From: Flavobacteriales bacterium UBA7666
GTDB lineage: Bacteria > Bacteroidota > Bacteroidia > Flavobacteriales_D > Crocinitomicaceae
DNA length: 64,000 nucleotides
Assembly (NCBI GenBank): GCA_002483265.1
Contig: DLHO01000009.1
Location: 225,128 to 289,127, forward strand
Direction of reading: 5' to 3'
Under the pieces are notes generated by a model. It ran no database searches, had not been told where the DNA came from, and saw nothing but the letters and a program-made list of their open reading frames with translations. The translations under genes were made by a program, and so were the position numbers. Each line of letters opens with the position of its first letter. The first letter of the stretch is position 1. Positions 25,305 to 35,178 of this stretch are shown here, in pieces.

Positions 25305-25312
25305 TACTTTTG
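25305..25312 (+). promoter_or_regulatory. -7 box TACTTTTG 4 nt before purT
   Basis: Perfect TAnnTTTG, then TCTC, then the ATG at 25317: a predicted leaderless transcript. Confidence 0.55.
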
Positions 25313-25316
25313 TCTC

Positions 25317-26483
25317 ATGCAAAAGAAAATTTTACTCTTGGGTTCCGGTGAACTTGGAAAGGAACTTGTAATCGCATTGCAACGTTTGGGACAAACAGTC
25401 ATTGCGGTTGACAGCTATGAAAACGCACCTGCAATGCAAGTGGCAGATTCATTCGAAGTGATCAATATGCTGGATGCCGTTTCATTGGATGCAGTTGTTG
25501 CAAAACACCGTCCCGATTTGATCGTTCCGGAAATTGAAGCGATTCGTACAGAACGTTTCTACGAGTATGAGAAAATGGGGATCCAGGTAATTCCTTCTGC
25601 GAAAGCTGCCAATTTTACTATGAACAGAAAAGCAATTCGTGATCTGGCTGCAAAAGATCTGGGAGTAAAAACAGCAAATTACCTTTATGCAAAAACCGGA
25701 GAAGAATTCGAGAAAGCTGTTTTGGAAATTGGCATTCCATGTGTTGTGAAACCATTGATGTCGAGTTCCGGAAAAGGACAATCGGTTATTCGCTCCAAAG
25801 AAGAGATTTCAAAAGCTTGGACATACGCAATCGAAGGTTCACGAGGCGATTTGAAAGAAGTGATCGTGGAAGAATTTATTCCTTTCGATTACGAGATTAC
25901 GCTTTTAACAGTGACACAAAATAACGGTGAAACCTTGTTCTGTGCGCCAATTGGCCACCGTCAGGAACGTGGAGATTATCAGGAAAGCTGGCAGCCTATG
26001 CCTATGAAACCCGAGCATTTGAAAGAAGCACAAGAGATGGCTGCGAAAGTTACCAAAGCTCTTGGAGGTTCCGGTTTGTGGGGAGTAGAATTTTTCATTA
26101 CGAAAGAGGGGGCATATTTCTCCGAATTGTCACCGCGTCCGCATGATACCGGAATGGTAACACTTGCGGGAACACAGAATTTCAGTGAGTTTGAACTGCA
26201 TGCACGTGCAATTCTTGGATTACCGATTCCTTCTATTGTTTCTTTGAAAAACGGTGCAAGTGCGGTTGTTTTAGCAACTAAAGAATCGGATAATGCTCCT
26301 ACTTTTTCAGGTTTGGAAGAAGTATTGGAAGTGGAAGGTTCTGATGTCCGCATTTTTGGAAAACCAACTACACGACCATACAGAAGAATGGCCGTTGTAC
26401 TGTATTCCGGAGATCAGGAAGTGGATCAGATTACCGATAAAGCGAAAGATTTAGCGAAGAAAATAACTATCAACTACCGTTAA
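25317..26483 (+). CDS. purT: Formate-dependent phosphoribosylglycinamide formyltransferase
   Basis: 388 residues, close to the 392 of E. coli PurT. N-terminal nucleotide-binding motif LLLGSGELGKE (6-16), EIEAIRTE (about 76-83), ATP-grasp motif VKPLMSSSGKGQS (about 145-157) and SELSPRPHDTGMVT (about 270-283). PurK proteins are shorter and lack this last sequence, which favours PurT. It uses formate and ATP to formylate GAR in purine synthesis, without folate. The next gene begins 1 nt after its stop. Confidence 0.93.
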   Translation: MQKKILLLGSGELGKELVIALQRLGQTVIAVDSYENAPAMQVADSFEVINMLDAVSLDAVVAKHRPDLIVPEIEAIRTERFYEYEKMGIQVIPSAKAANFTMNRKAIRDLAAKDLGVKTANYLYAKTGEEFEKAVLEIGIPCVVKPLMSSSGKGQSVIRSKEEISKAWTYAIEGSRGDLKEVIVEEFIPFDYEITLLTVTQNNGETLFCAPIGHRQERGDYQESWQPMPMKPEHLKEAQEMAAKVTKALGGSGLWGVEFFITKEGAYFSELSPRPHDTGMVTLAGTQNFSEFELHARAILGLPIPSIVSLKNGASAVVLATKESDNAPTFSGLEEVLEVEGSDVRIFGKPTTRPYRRMAVVLYSGDQEVDQITDKAKDLAKKITINYR

Positions 26484-26484
26484 T

Positions 26485-27651
26485 TTGAAACGCGTAGTAA
26501 TTATAGGCGGCGGGCCGGCAGGTTTAATGGCCGCTGCGCAATTGTTGAAAAGCGATTGCGAAATTTTGATTTTGGATCAGAAAGCAAGTGTCGGAAGAAA
26601 ATTCCTCGTTGCAGGTGACGGTGGATTTAATTTGACTCATTCCGAGACTCCCAGTGAATTTCGGGATAAGTACGATTCGGATTGGATCAAACAAACTATC
26701 CGGCAATTTTCGAATAAAGATTTTATCCGGTTTTTAAAGTTGTTAGGCATTGAAACCAAGATAGGTTCTTCGGGAAAAATCTTCCCGGAAGATGAGCTGA
26801 AACCGATTCAGGTACTGAATGCCTGGAAAGAATATTTGGAGCCGAAAGTGCAATTTGTTTTGAATGCACGTTTTTTGAACTTCGATGAAAAGCAAGTGGA
26901 GATCGAAAGGGAAGGAAAAACAGAGAAGATCGATTTTGATTACCTCGTTTTGGCTCTTGGAGGGAAATCCTGGCCGGTTACCGGTTCGGATGGAGCATGG
27001 ACAACTGTTTTTGAACAAAAAGGCATTGCATTAAACCCGTTTGAGGCAAGTAATTCCGGTTTGGTTTTGTATGAAAACTGGTTGGGAGATTTGGAAGGTA
27101 AGATTTTAAAGAATATTCGCACTTCCTGTGGGAATCAGAGTTGTTCCGGTGACCTGGTTTGCACAAGTTATGGCTTGGAAGGAAAACCAGCTTATGCAAT
27201 CAACGGAGCTTTGCGAAAAATGGAAAAACCTGTTTTCAAAGTCGATCTGAAGCCTCAGATGGCTCTTGAAAAGGTGTTTGAAGTTTTAAAAAAGGCAAAG
27301 AATCCGTCTCAGGGATTGAAAGAACTGAAATTGGGCGAAGTAGCGGTTTTCTGGATCAAGAATTTTGTTTCCAAAGAGCGTTTTTTGAATCCGAAGGAAT
27401 TGGCCAAAGTGATCAAAGAATTTCCGATTGGAATCAAGGGTTTCCGACCAATTGATGAAGTTATTTCCTGTGCAGGCGGAGTTGCAGATACGGAGATCTC
27501 CGAATTTGGCGAGTTACATCAGTTTCCGAATGTATTCGTTGCTGGAGAAATGATCGATTGGGATGCACCAACTGGCGGCTATTTAATTCAGGGATGTGTT
27601 TCTAGTGGATATGTTGCCGGGAAGAGGATTTCTAAACAAATGATTAATTAG
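26485..27651 (+). CDS. BaiN/HI0933-family flavoprotein
   Basis: 388 residues, starting at TTG one base after the purT stop. The N-terminal dinucleotide motif RVVIIGGGPAGLMAA (3-17) binds FAD. DGGFNLTHSE (about 49-58), a LALGGKSWPVTGSDG motif (about 156-170) and the C-terminal VFVAGEMIDWDAPTGGYLIQ-type segment (about 350-370) match the HI0933/BaiN (YhiN) family. Its members are NAD(P)/FAD-dependent oxidoreductases of largely unknown substrate. TTG is chosen because the FAD motif starts at once and no ATG lies upstream in frame. Confidence 0.85.
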   Translation: MKRVVIIGGGPAGLMAAAQLLKSDCEILILDQKASVGRKFLVAGDGGFNLTHSETPSEFRDKYDSDWIKQTIRQFSNKDFIRFLKLLGIETKIGSSGKIFPEDELKPIQVLNAWKEYLEPKVQFVLNARFLNFDEKQVEIEREGKTEKIDFDYLVLALGGKSWPVTGSDGAWTTVFEQKGIALNPFEASNSGLVLYENWLGDLEGKILKNIRTSCGNQSCSGDLVCTSYGLEGKPAYAINGALRKMEKPVFKVDLKPQMALEKVFEVLKKAKNPSQGLKELKLGEVAVFWIKNFVSKERFLNPKELAKVIKEFPIGIKGFRPIDEVISCAGGVADTEISEFGELHQFPNVFVAGEMIDWDAPTGGYLIQGCVSSGYVAGKRISKQMIN

Positions 27652-27660
27652 CAATGACTT

Positions 27661-27706
27661 AATTATCAAGAAAATCGAATTTCCAAATTTTATTTTCTTG
27701 ATAATT
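27661..27706. terminator. Perfect 15-bp inverted repeat, bidirectional terminator
   Basis: AATTATCAAGAAAAT (27661-27675) and ATTTTCTTGATAATT (27692-27706) are exact reverse complements around a 16-nt spacer, between convergent genes. Confidence 0.7.
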
Positions 27707-27726
27707 GATATTTAATCCATTGATAA

Positions 27727-28119
27727 TTACTGATCTATCCGCGGCAAATTAATTTTCTCTTTTACCACAAATCCGGTTGGAAATTGTTGAACCGTTGCTG
27801 CTTTTACTCTCTCCGCTTCGAGCTGTGTTCTGAAGTCGCCCACTTTTAAGAAATAATGTGGAGCAATAAATTCTACATACGTATCTACTTTTGGAAACAT
27901 GGATGCAAATTTCGAACGACTTTCGTCAATAAACGATTTGTTTGTGTCGAATGCTAATTGCAAACGGTATCCAGTGATTTCCTGAGTAGTTGCAGGAGCA
28001 ATAATCTGACCTTGAGTACGCACCAATTCATCAATTCTACTGTCTTTTACAATAGTTACCTGCGCATTTCCGAGGTAAGAAATGACCGATAGGGCTGTTA
28101 TCAAAATCACTTTTTTCAT
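27727..28119 (-). CDS. Secreted SPOR-like domain protein
   Basis: 130 residues from the ATG at 28119, with a signal peptide (KVILITALSVISYLGNAQ). The mature part reads GYRLQLAFDTNKSFIDESRSKF ... YFLKVGDFRTQLEAERV, matching two halves of a SPOR fold, which binds denuded peptidoglycan. The frame is open to 28170, but a TAACTTTG box at 28142-28135 places transcription start just before 28119. Confidence 0.75.
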   Translation of the reverse strand: MKKVILITALSVISYLGNAQVTIVKDSRIDELVRTQGQIIAPATTQEITGYRLQLAFDTNKSFIDESRSKFASMFPKVDTYVEFIAPHYFLKVGDFRTQLEAERVKAATVQQFPTGFVVKEKINLPRIDQ

Positions 28120-28134
28120 ACAAATCACTTTTGG

Positions 28135-28142
28135 CAAAGTTA
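28135..28142 (-). promoter_or_regulatory. -7 box TAACTTTG of the SPOR-like gene
   Basis: Perfect TAnnTTTG on the minus strand, 15 nt before the ATG at 28119. It decides that start over the one at 28170. Confidence 0.5.
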
Positions 28143-28364
28143 AAGGAATTTTTGCATGTGTTGAATTCAATCTGAATTTGTTGAATTCATTGAAAAAAAT
28201 CGTGCCAAGAAACGGATCTTAAAGCACCGAAAATGGATGTAAGTTGTAGCAAATTAGGGTATTGTTAAGAAATGTGAAAGAATAAAGTTATTTAGAATCA
28301 TTTTAAATTAAAAAAACGGGTGCAGAAATTGTCATAAAACTGTCACAGAAACCCCTTATTCTTC

Positions 28365-28372
28365 TAAATTTG
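28365..28372 (+). promoter_or_regulatory. -7 box TAAATTTG of the act-cox operon
   Basis: Perfect TAnnTTTG, 69 nt before the actA ATG, giving a leader of about 65 nt. The -33 element is weak. It is the only perfect box in the region. Confidence 0.5.
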
Positions 28373-28441
28373 CCATCGTTAATTGCCGTGTTAGCATGGT
28401 ATTGACAACGAATTGTAGAAACAAAAATATCTAATAATCAG

Positions 28442-29779
28442 ATGTTTAGAAGTATAAAACAATGGTGTATCGGTGCGCTTTCAACAGTATTTGTTGTTGG
28501 TGCATTTGATAGTTTAGCTCAAGCTCCAGATGGTGGAGCCTTGTTCAAGGCGAAGTGTGCTACATGTCACGCCCCTCACAAAGATGGTACTGGTCCTAAG
28601 CTTTTCGGAGTCCGTAAGAAATGGGCTGATGGTGGAGCGAAAGAAGGTTCCATTTACCAGTGGGTAGCTAACTGGAATGCTGCTGCTGCTGCTGATCCGT
28701 ATGCGAAACAAGTTTCGGGTGTGAAGTCAACAGCAATGAACACATTCCCGGATTTGGCTGGAAAAACAGAAGAGATCAATGCAATCTTCGATTGGGTAGA
28801 TGAGCAACCGGATCCGGCTGCTGCCACATCTGTTGATGTGGCAGGTGGTGCTACTGCTACCGGTGAAGTAGAAGAAGAGAGTCTTTCATGGGTTTGGATC
28901 CTGATGGGTGTTGTTTTCATCGTAATCATTATGGCTGTTGGTGGAGTTCGCCGTCAGTTGAGAAATGCAGCGAAAGAAAGCGATGGTCAATCAATAGACG
29001 ATGAGTTATCATTCGGTCAGGAGTTTAAAGCATGGGCTTGGAAATACAAGCGTTATGTTGGTCTTGGAGGATTGGTGATTACATTCTCATTAATCGTTTC
29101 TTTATTCCTTTCACTTTACTCGATCGGTATATTGGAAGATTATCAACCGTCTCAACCAATCGAATTCCCGCATGACATTCATGCTGGTAAAAACGGAATT
29201 GATTGTAAGTATTGTCACAATTCAGCTGATAACGGTAAAACTGCGGGTATTCCAACAGTGAACGTTTGTATGAACTGTCACAAGCAGATCAACGGAAATA
29301 CTCCTGAGCAACAAGAGAAGATCTCTAAGATTTATGCTGCAGCAGGTTGGGATCCAACTGCTCAGAAATACTCTGGGAAAACAAAAGAGATTATCTGGAA
29401 TAAAGTTCACGTTTTGCCTGATCACGTTTATTTCAACCACCAACAACACGTAGTTGCAGGTCAGGTAGATTGTAAGCAATGTCACGGTGATATGACAAAA
29501 ATGAACGAGACTGCAAAAGTTCAGCCTGTTTCTGAATTGAACAAGGTTGAAGGCAATGTTCCGTTGACGAAAGCAACATTGACAATGGGATGGTGTATCG
29601 AATGTCACGCTGAGAAAGAAATCTCTTCAGGGTCATTGGATTCAAAAGGAAGCAACTATTACAATGAAATACATAACCGTTTGTTAAAAGACAGAAAATT
29701 GTACAATAAGTACTTAGAAGACAAAAAAGTAACGGTTAAAGAATTAGGTGGTTGGGAATGTGCTAAATGTCACTATTAA
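28442..29779 (+). CDS. actA: Alternative complex III ActA, fused mono- plus pentahaem cytochrome c
   Basis: 445 residues with six CXXCH haem motifs: C39-H43 (CATCH) in an N-terminal monohaem domain, then CKYCH (255), CMNCH (276), CKQCH (344), CIECH (385) and CAKCH (440). Two membrane helices (about 145-165 and 200-225) separate the two parts. An N-terminal signal (about 1-27) sends it to the periplasm. In alternative complex III the pentahaem subunit carries electrons from the iron-sulfur subunit to cytochrome c or the oxidase. The extra N-terminal cytochrome domain corresponds to the fused form known in flavobacteria, from memory. It is first of eight genes. Confidence 0.92.
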   Translation: MFRSIKQWCIGALSTVFVVGAFDSLAQAPDGGALFKAKCATCHAPHKDGTGPKLFGVRKKWADGGAKEGSIYQWVANWNAAAAADPYAKQVSGVKSTAMNTFPDLAGKTEEINAIFDWVDEQPDPAAATSVDVAGGATATGEVEEESLSWVWILMGVVFIVIIMAVGGVRRQLRNAAKESDGQSIDDELSFGQEFKAWAWKYKRYVGLGGLVITFSLIVSLFLSLYSIGILEDYQPSQPIEFPHDIHAGKNGIDCKYCHNSADNGKTAGIPTVNVCMNCHKQINGNTPEQQEKISKIYAAAGWDPTAQKYSGKTKEIIWNKVHVLPDHVYFNHQQHVVAGQVDCKQCHGDMTKMNETAKVQPVSELNKVEGNVPLTKATLTMGWCIECHAEKEISSGSLDSKGSNYYNEIHNRLLKDRKLYNKYLEDKKVTVKELGGWECAKCHY

Positions 29780-29806
29780 TCAATCTAGAACAGTAGAACA
29801 AAGATT

Positions 29807-32800
29807 ATGGCTATGTCAAAAAAATATTGGAAAGGTCTTGATGAATTGCATGAAACACCAGCATTCGTTGAGTCAAGAGATCGTGAGTTTTCACCGTCTG
29901 TTTCTGTTGACGAATTCTTAGGTGATGATCAACTTGCTGAAACATCTACGGCACGTCGTGACTTCTTGAAATTCTTAGGATTTAGTGTTGCAGCTGCTAC
30001 AGTTGCTGCATGTGAGGCTCCGGTTACAAAAGCTATTCCTTACGTTGTTAAACCAGAAAACGTAACACCTGGTGTTGCGACTTGGTATGCTTCCACTTAT
30101 TACGATGGAAATGCATATGCAAGTATTGTTGTTAAAACACGTGAAGGTCGACCTATTTATATTAAAGGAAACCGTGATTTCGGATTTACGCAGGGGGCAT
30201 TAACTCCTCAGATCGTGTCATCCGTTCTTTCTCTTTATGATAGCGCTCGTTTGAAAACGGCACAATCAAAAGGTGGAAAAGATGTTTCTTGGGATAAATT
30301 AGACGGAGCTGTGAAAGCAGAGCTTGCTAATATCAAGAAATCAAACGGTAAAGTTGCATTCGTTGCAAATTCAGTTATTTCTCCTTCTTTACAAGGTGCA
30401 ATTGTAGATTTGTCTACAAGTATCTATGGTGAAGTGAAAGATGCAAACGGAATGGCAACAGTTCACCCGAACTTTAACTTTATCCAATACGATGCGATTT
30501 CTTACGCAGGAATGCGTGAAGCAAATATGGATTCATTCGGAATGCGTGCTATTCCTGATTATAATTTATTAGAAGCTAAAACAATTGTAAGTATTGGTGC
30601 AGACTTCTTAAGTACTTGGTTGCTTGGAAATGCATTCTCTGCTGATTATGGAAAACGCCGTAATCCGGATGGAGAATGGATGAGCAAACATTTCCAGTTT
30701 GAGTCTATCATGTCAATCACTGGTTCAAACGCGGATTACCGTGGAATGATCAAGCCAAGTGAGCAAGCAAACGTATTATCTTACATTCTTGGAGCATTCG
30801 GAGTAAACTCAGGAGTTTCTTCTAAGTTACCGAAAGAAGCAGAAGCTGTTGCTGCAAAAGCAGTGAAAGCATTGAAAGCTTCCAAAGGAATGTCAGTGGT
30901 TGTTTCCGGTTCTAATAACAAAGCGATTCAGGTTCTTACGAACAAATTGAACAGCGTATTAGGAGCTTACGGAAAAACAATCCGTTTCGACAAGCAATTG
31001 CAAATGTTCCAATCCGAAGATGCGAAAATGCAGAAATTAGTTTCTGAAGTGATCGCAGGAAAAGGACCGGATGCAGTATTCTTCTTAGGAGCGAATCCCG
31101 TTTACAATTTACCAAACGGTAAAGAGTTTGCAGCAGCTCTTGATAAAGTGAAAATCAGTGTTTCCTTATCCGGTTACGGAGATGAGACAGCTACAAAATG
31201 TACATACATTGCTCCTGATCACCATGCCCTAGAGTCATGGATGGATTACAATCCAAAAGCAGGACATTATTCGATTGCACAACCAACTATCCGCCCGTTA
31301 TTCGATACAGCTTCTTCTATTGAGTCTTTATTGGTTTGGGCAGGAAAGAAAAACCGTGGAGGAAAAGATTCACGCGTAGCATACGAATACATTCAAAATA
31401 ATTGGGAGATCTACGGATTCCCTTACCAAACAAAATACGCAGATTTCAATACGTATTGGGAAATGGCTATCCACAATAGCTGTAACGAAGACATGGTAAT
31501 GCCTCCAATGGTACTTCCTGCTTTCAATGATACAGCAATGAGTGGTCTTTCCGGGAAATTGCCAAAAGCAGGTTCTTTGGAAGTAGTATTGTACCAAAAA
31601 GCTGGTATTGGAAATGGTGATATGGCTGGTAACCCTTGGTTGCAAGAAATGCCGGATCCAATTTCAAAAGTGACTTGGGATAACTACATTACCATGTCTC
31701 CTGAGACAATGAAGAAAGATGGTTATGCAACTACCTTTGATCAGGAAAACGGATTGACTTTAGCAACTGTAAAAGTTGGTGGAGAATCAATCACACTTCC
31801 TGTTTATCCATCACCGGGACAAGCAGCTGGTACTATCGGTATCGCACTTGGTTACGGACGTGGAGAAGGAAATGAAGAAATTGGTAACGCAGCATTCGTA
31901 ACAAAACAATACGGAGGTTTCGAAACAGATGATAAAGGTAATCGCGTAACAGTTGGTAAAAATGCATTCCGTTTCCTTAATTGGGAAAATGGAACATACC
32001 AAAACAACGTTACGGGTTCTTTGACGAAAGATGGTGGCATGTATTTAATTGCAGCTACACAAATTCATCATACAGTAATGTCACGTAACTCTATCGTTAG
32101 AGAAACGACATTAGACATTTACGAAAATGAAGAGCCTGGAGCTTACAACCACAAGCATGTATTGCATCAGGATGGAAAAGAAGTTCCAATCTCAGAATTC
32201 GATTTATGGGATGCACATCCGGTAGAAAATATCGGTCACCGTTGGGGAATGACAATCGACTTGAACCAATGTTTTGGTTGTGGTGTTTGTATCGTTGCTT
32301 GTCAGGCTGAAAACAACATTCCTGTAGTTGGTAAAGATGAAGTTCGCAGAGGTCGTGAAATGCACTGGTTACGTATCGACCGTTACTTTGCATCAAGTGA
32401 AGAAGCTGCTATTGGTACACGTAAGGATCCTGTTTTAGGACATTTGGATTACACTGAATCTGAAATCCCTACTGTAAATCCTTCTGTAGTTCACATGCCG
32501 ATGCTGTGTCAGCAATGTAACCACGCTCCGTGTGAAACGGTTTGTCCGGTTGCTGCAACAACACACTCCAATGAAGGATTAAATCAAATGGCTTATAACC
32601 GTTGTATCGGTACACGTTACTGTGCTAACAACTGTCCTTATAAGGTTCGTCGTTTCAACTGGTTTAACTACCCATCTTACAAGAAATTTACTGAGATCAA
32701 TCCTGCTCAAGATGATATAGGGCGTATGGTATTGAATCCGGATGTTACAGTTCGTACTCGTGGTGTAATGGAGAAATGTTCATTCTGTGTTCAGAAAATC

Positions 32801-33121
32801 CAATCGGCTAAATTGGATGCGAAAGTTCAAAACACAGTCGTTCAAGATGGAGCAGTTCAAACTGCTTGTTCTGAGGCTTGTCCTGCCGGAGCAATTGTAT
32901 TCGGTGATTGGAATGACGTAAACTCTCAAATCCGCAAGGTTTCAGCTGATAAGCGTTCTTACCAAGCTCTGGAAGAAGTAGGTGTTAAGCCAAATATTTG
33001 GTATCAAGTGAAAATTCGTAACAACGAAAACGCTGATTTAGATAAGTTGGTAGCAGAAGCAAATCATGGTAGCCACCATGAGGGGCATGCTGAGAAACAT
33101 GAAAGTAAGTCAAATCATTAA
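29807..33121 (+). CDS. actB: Alternative complex III ActB, molybdopterin-like and iron-sulfur subunit
   Basis: 1104 residues. An N-terminal twin-arginine-like region (ARRDFLKFLGFSVAAATVAAC, about 48-68) is followed by a molybdopterin-oxidoreductase-like domain (about 75-740) and a ferredoxin-like domain (about 815-1000). The latter has CFGCGVCIVAC (from C822), CQQCNHAPCETVCP, CIGTRYCANNCP and CSFCVQKIQ...CSEACP, enough cysteines for four iron-sulfur clusters. ActB proteins have the fold but no molybdenum cofactor. The C-terminus is histidine-rich (NHGSHHEGHAEKHESKSNH). It lies 28 nt after actA. Confidence 0.93.
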   Translation: MAMSKKYWKGLDELHETPAFVESRDREFSPSVSVDEFLGDDQLAETSTARRDFLKFLGFSVAAATVAACEAPVTKAIPYVVKPENVTPGVATWYASTYYDGNAYASIVVKTREGRPIYIKGNRDFGFTQGALTPQIVSSVLSLYDSARLKTAQSKGGKDVSWDKLDGAVKAELANIKKSNGKVAFVANSVISPSLQGAIVDLSTSIYGEVKDANGMATVHPNFNFIQYDAISYAGMREANMDSFGMRAIPDYNLLEAKTIVSIGADFLSTWLLGNAFSADYGKRRNPDGEWMSKHFQFESIMSITGSNADYRGMIKPSEQANVLSYILGAFGVNSGVSSKLPKEAEAVAAKAVKALKASKGMSVVVSGSNNKAIQVLTNKLNSVLGAYGKTIRFDKQLQMFQSEDAKMQKLVSEVIAGKGPDAVFFLGANPVYNLPNGKEFAAALDKVKISVSLSGYGDETATKCTYIAPDHHALESWMDYNPKAGHYSIAQPTIRPLFDTASSIESLLVWAGKKNRGGKDSRVAYEYIQNNWEIYGFPYQTKYADFNTYWEMAIHNSCNEDMVMPPMVLPAFNDTAMSGLSGKLPKAGSLEVVLYQKAGIGNGDMAGNPWLQEMPDPISKVTWDNYITMSPETMKKDGYATTFDQENGLTLATVKVGGESITLPVYPSPGQAAGTIGIALGYGRGEGNEEIGNAAFVTKQYGGFETDDKGNRVTVGKNAFRFLNWENGTYQNNVTGSLTKDGGMYLIAATQIHHTVMSRNSIVRETTLDIYENEEPGAYNHKHVLHQDGKEVPISEFDLWDAHPVENIGHRWGMTIDLNQCFGCGVCIVACQAENNIPVVGKDEVRRGREMHWLRIDRYFASSEEAAIGTRKDPVLGHLDYTESEIPTVNPSVVHMPMLCQQCNHAPCETVCPVAATTHSNEGLNQMAYNRCIGTRYCANNCPYKVRRFNWFNYPSYKKFTEINPAQDDIGRMVLNPDVTVRTRGVMEKCSFCVQKIQSAKLDAKVQNTVVQDGAVQTACSEACPAGAIVFGDWNDVNSQIRKVSADKRSYQALEEVGVKPNIWYQVKIRNNENADLDKLVAEANHGSHHEGHAEKHESKSNH

Positions 33122-33141
33122 TTGCTTAAAATTAAAGTCTA

Positions 33142-34587
33142 ATGCATAAGGAAGCTGCAATTCGTGAACCCCTCATATTAGGTCACAAAACGTATCATCA
33201 GATTACTGAGGATGTATGTAAGCCAATTGAGGATAAAGCACCGCGCATGTGGTACATTTTATTCGGTATCGCTTTAGTTATCGGATTATACGGAGTAGGA
33301 TGTATCTTTTACTTGTTAGGAACAGGTATCGGAGTTTGGGGATTAAATAAAACTGTTGGATGGGCTTGGGATATTACCAATTTCGTTTGGTGGGTAGGTA
33401 TCGGTCACGCCGGAACCTTGATCTCAGCCGTATTATTATTGTTCCGTCAAAAATGGAGAATGGCGATTAACCGTTCTGCTGAGGCGATGACAATCTTCGC
33501 GGTATTCATGGCAGGTTTGTTCCCGTTAATTCACATGGGTCGTTTATGGGTAGGTTACTGGACTCTTCCATTACCAAACCACTTCGGATCACTTTGGGTT
33601 AACTTCAACTCACCATTGTTATGGGACGTATTTGCGATTTCAACTTATCTTTCCGTATCATTAGTATTCTGGTACATTGGTTTGATTCCTGATTTCGCTA
33701 CTATCCGTGATAGAGTAAAGAAACCAATTCCAAAGAAGATGTACTCTATTCTTTCTTTCGGATGGTCAGGACGTGCTAAGCACTGGAATCGTTTCGAATT
33801 AGTTTCCCTAGTACTTGCAGGTGTTGCTACACCGTTAGTATTCTCGGTTCACTCGATTGTATCCTTTGACTTTGCTACATCGGTTATTCCAGGATGGCAT
33901 ACAACAATCTTCCCTCCGTATTTCGTAGCGGGAGCTGTATTCTCCGGATTTGCCATGGTACAAACACTCTTGTTGGTGATGCGTAAGGCGATGAAATTGG
34001 AAGCTTACATTCACACACGACACGTAGAATACATGAACATTGTAATCATGGTTACGGGTTCGATCGTTGGTACTGCATATATTACCGAGTTATTTATTTC
34101 TTGGTATTCAGGTGTGGAATATGAAGCATATGCATTCTTCAACAGAGCAACAGGACCATATTGGTGGGCTTATTGGTCAATGATGACTTGTAACGTTGTT
34201 TCACCTCAGTTGATGTGGTTCAAGAAATTGCGCAGAAGCTTATTGTTTACATTCATTATTTCAATTGTTGTAAACATCGGTATGTGGTTTGAGCGTTATG
34301 TAATTATCGTTACTTCCATTCACCGCGATTACTTACCATCTTCTTGGTCTATGCACTACCCAAGTCATATTGACTTAGGTGTCTATGTTGGAACGATTGG
34401 TTTGTTCTTCGTATTCTTCTTATTGTTTGCTCGTTTCTTCCCTGTATTGGCATTGAACGAATTGAAAACAATCTTGAAATCATCAGGTGAATCTTATAAG
34501 AACGATACCGCTCCGGTTCACCCTTATTTTGCAAAAAACGGTCATAGTCATGGACATGATGACCATGGTAATACTGATAATCATTAA
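33142..34587 (+). CDS. actC: Alternative complex III ActC, NrfD-like quinol-site membrane subunit
   Basis: 481 residues with about ten membrane helices and an NrfD/PsrC-like pattern (GWAWDITNFVWWVGIGHAGT near residue 73, and LIHMGRLWVGYWTLPLPN). This subunit binds menaquinol on the periplasmic side of the membrane. The last residues are histidine-rich (NGHSHGHDDHGNTDNH). It begins 21 nt after actB and ends 10 nt before actD. Confidence 0.93.
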   Translation: MHKEAAIREPLILGHKTYHQITEDVCKPIEDKAPRMWYILFGIALVIGLYGVGCIFYLLGTGIGVWGLNKTVGWAWDITNFVWWVGIGHAGTLISAVLLLFRQKWRMAINRSAEAMTIFAVFMAGLFPLIHMGRLWVGYWTLPLPNHFGSLWVNFNSPLLWDVFAISTYLSVSLVFWYIGLIPDFATIRDRVKKPIPKKMYSILSFGWSGRAKHWNRFELVSLVLAGVATPLVFSVHSIVSFDFATSVIPGWHTTIFPPYFVAGAVFSGFAMVQTLLLVMRKAMKLEAYIHTRHVEYMNIVIMVTGSIVGTAYITELFISWYSGVEYEAYAFFNRATGPYWWAYWSMMTCNVVSPQLMWFKKLRRSLLFTFIISIVVNIGMWFERYVIIVTSIHRDYLPSSWSMHYPSHIDLGVYVGTIGLFFVFFLLFARFFPVLALNELKTILKSSGESYKNDTAPVHPYFAKNGHSHGHDDHGNTDNH

Positions 34588-34596
34588 TAGAGAAAC

Positions 34597-35133
34597 ATGG
34601 CAGAGAAAGTAATTTATGCAATGTATGACGACGACGATGTGCTAAAAGATGGCGCAAAGAAGTTAGTCGCTAAGGGAGTTAAAGTCGCTGATGTGTTTTC
34701 TCCGTTCCCGATTCACGGAATTGATCCGATTATCGGAGTAAAGCAAACACGTCTGGGTATCATGGCATTCTTGTATGGTTTAACCGGATTGACATTGGCA
34801 ACTGTTGGAATGAATTATTTCATGATTCAGGATTGGCCAATGAATATTGGAGGAAAACCGAATGACAGTTATTTAGATAACGTTTTAGCATTCATTCCAA
34901 TTTCATTTGAGTTCACGGTTTTGTGTGCTGCTCACGGAATGGCGATCACTTATTTATTATTGAATAAGACTTTGCCCGGAATGCCAGCAACGAATCCGGA
35001 TCCTCGTACAACAGATGACAAATTCGTAATGGAATTGCGTTTGTCAGACAACGGTCAGTTTTCCGAAGGAGAATTGATGGCGATGTTGAATGAGACAGGG
35101 GTGATAGAAGTAGATCAAAAAGATATTCATTAA
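34597..35133 (+). CDS. actD: Alternative complex III ActD (DUF3341)
   Basis: 178 residues. A soluble N-terminal DUF3341 part (VIYAMYDDDDVLKDGAKKL, PFPIHGIDP) and two membrane helices (about 50-70 and 95-118; SFEFTVLCAAHGMAITYLL). It is a structural subunit of the complex, cytoplasmic on the N-side. It lies between actC and actE in the standard order. Confidence 0.9.
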   Translation: MAEKVIYAMYDDDDVLKDGAKKLVAKGVKVADVFSPFPIHGIDPIIGVKQTRLGIMAFLYGLTGLTLATVGMNYFMIQDWPMNIGGKPNDSYLDNVLAFIPISFEFTVLCAAHGMAITYLLLNKTLPGMPATNPDPRTTDDKFVMELRLSDNGQFSEGELMAMLNETGVIEVDQKDIH

Positions 35134-35178
35134 TTAACTGTAGATCTTAAGTCTTACAGCGTTTAAAGACCAATACAG

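Larger units (their letters stand above)
28120..28441. other. Divergent promoter region before the respiratory operon
   Basis: A 322-nt AT-rich stretch without an ORF. It holds the promoter of the SPOR-like gene (minus) and the act operon promoter (plus, 28365-28372). No other element was recognised. Confidence 0.5.
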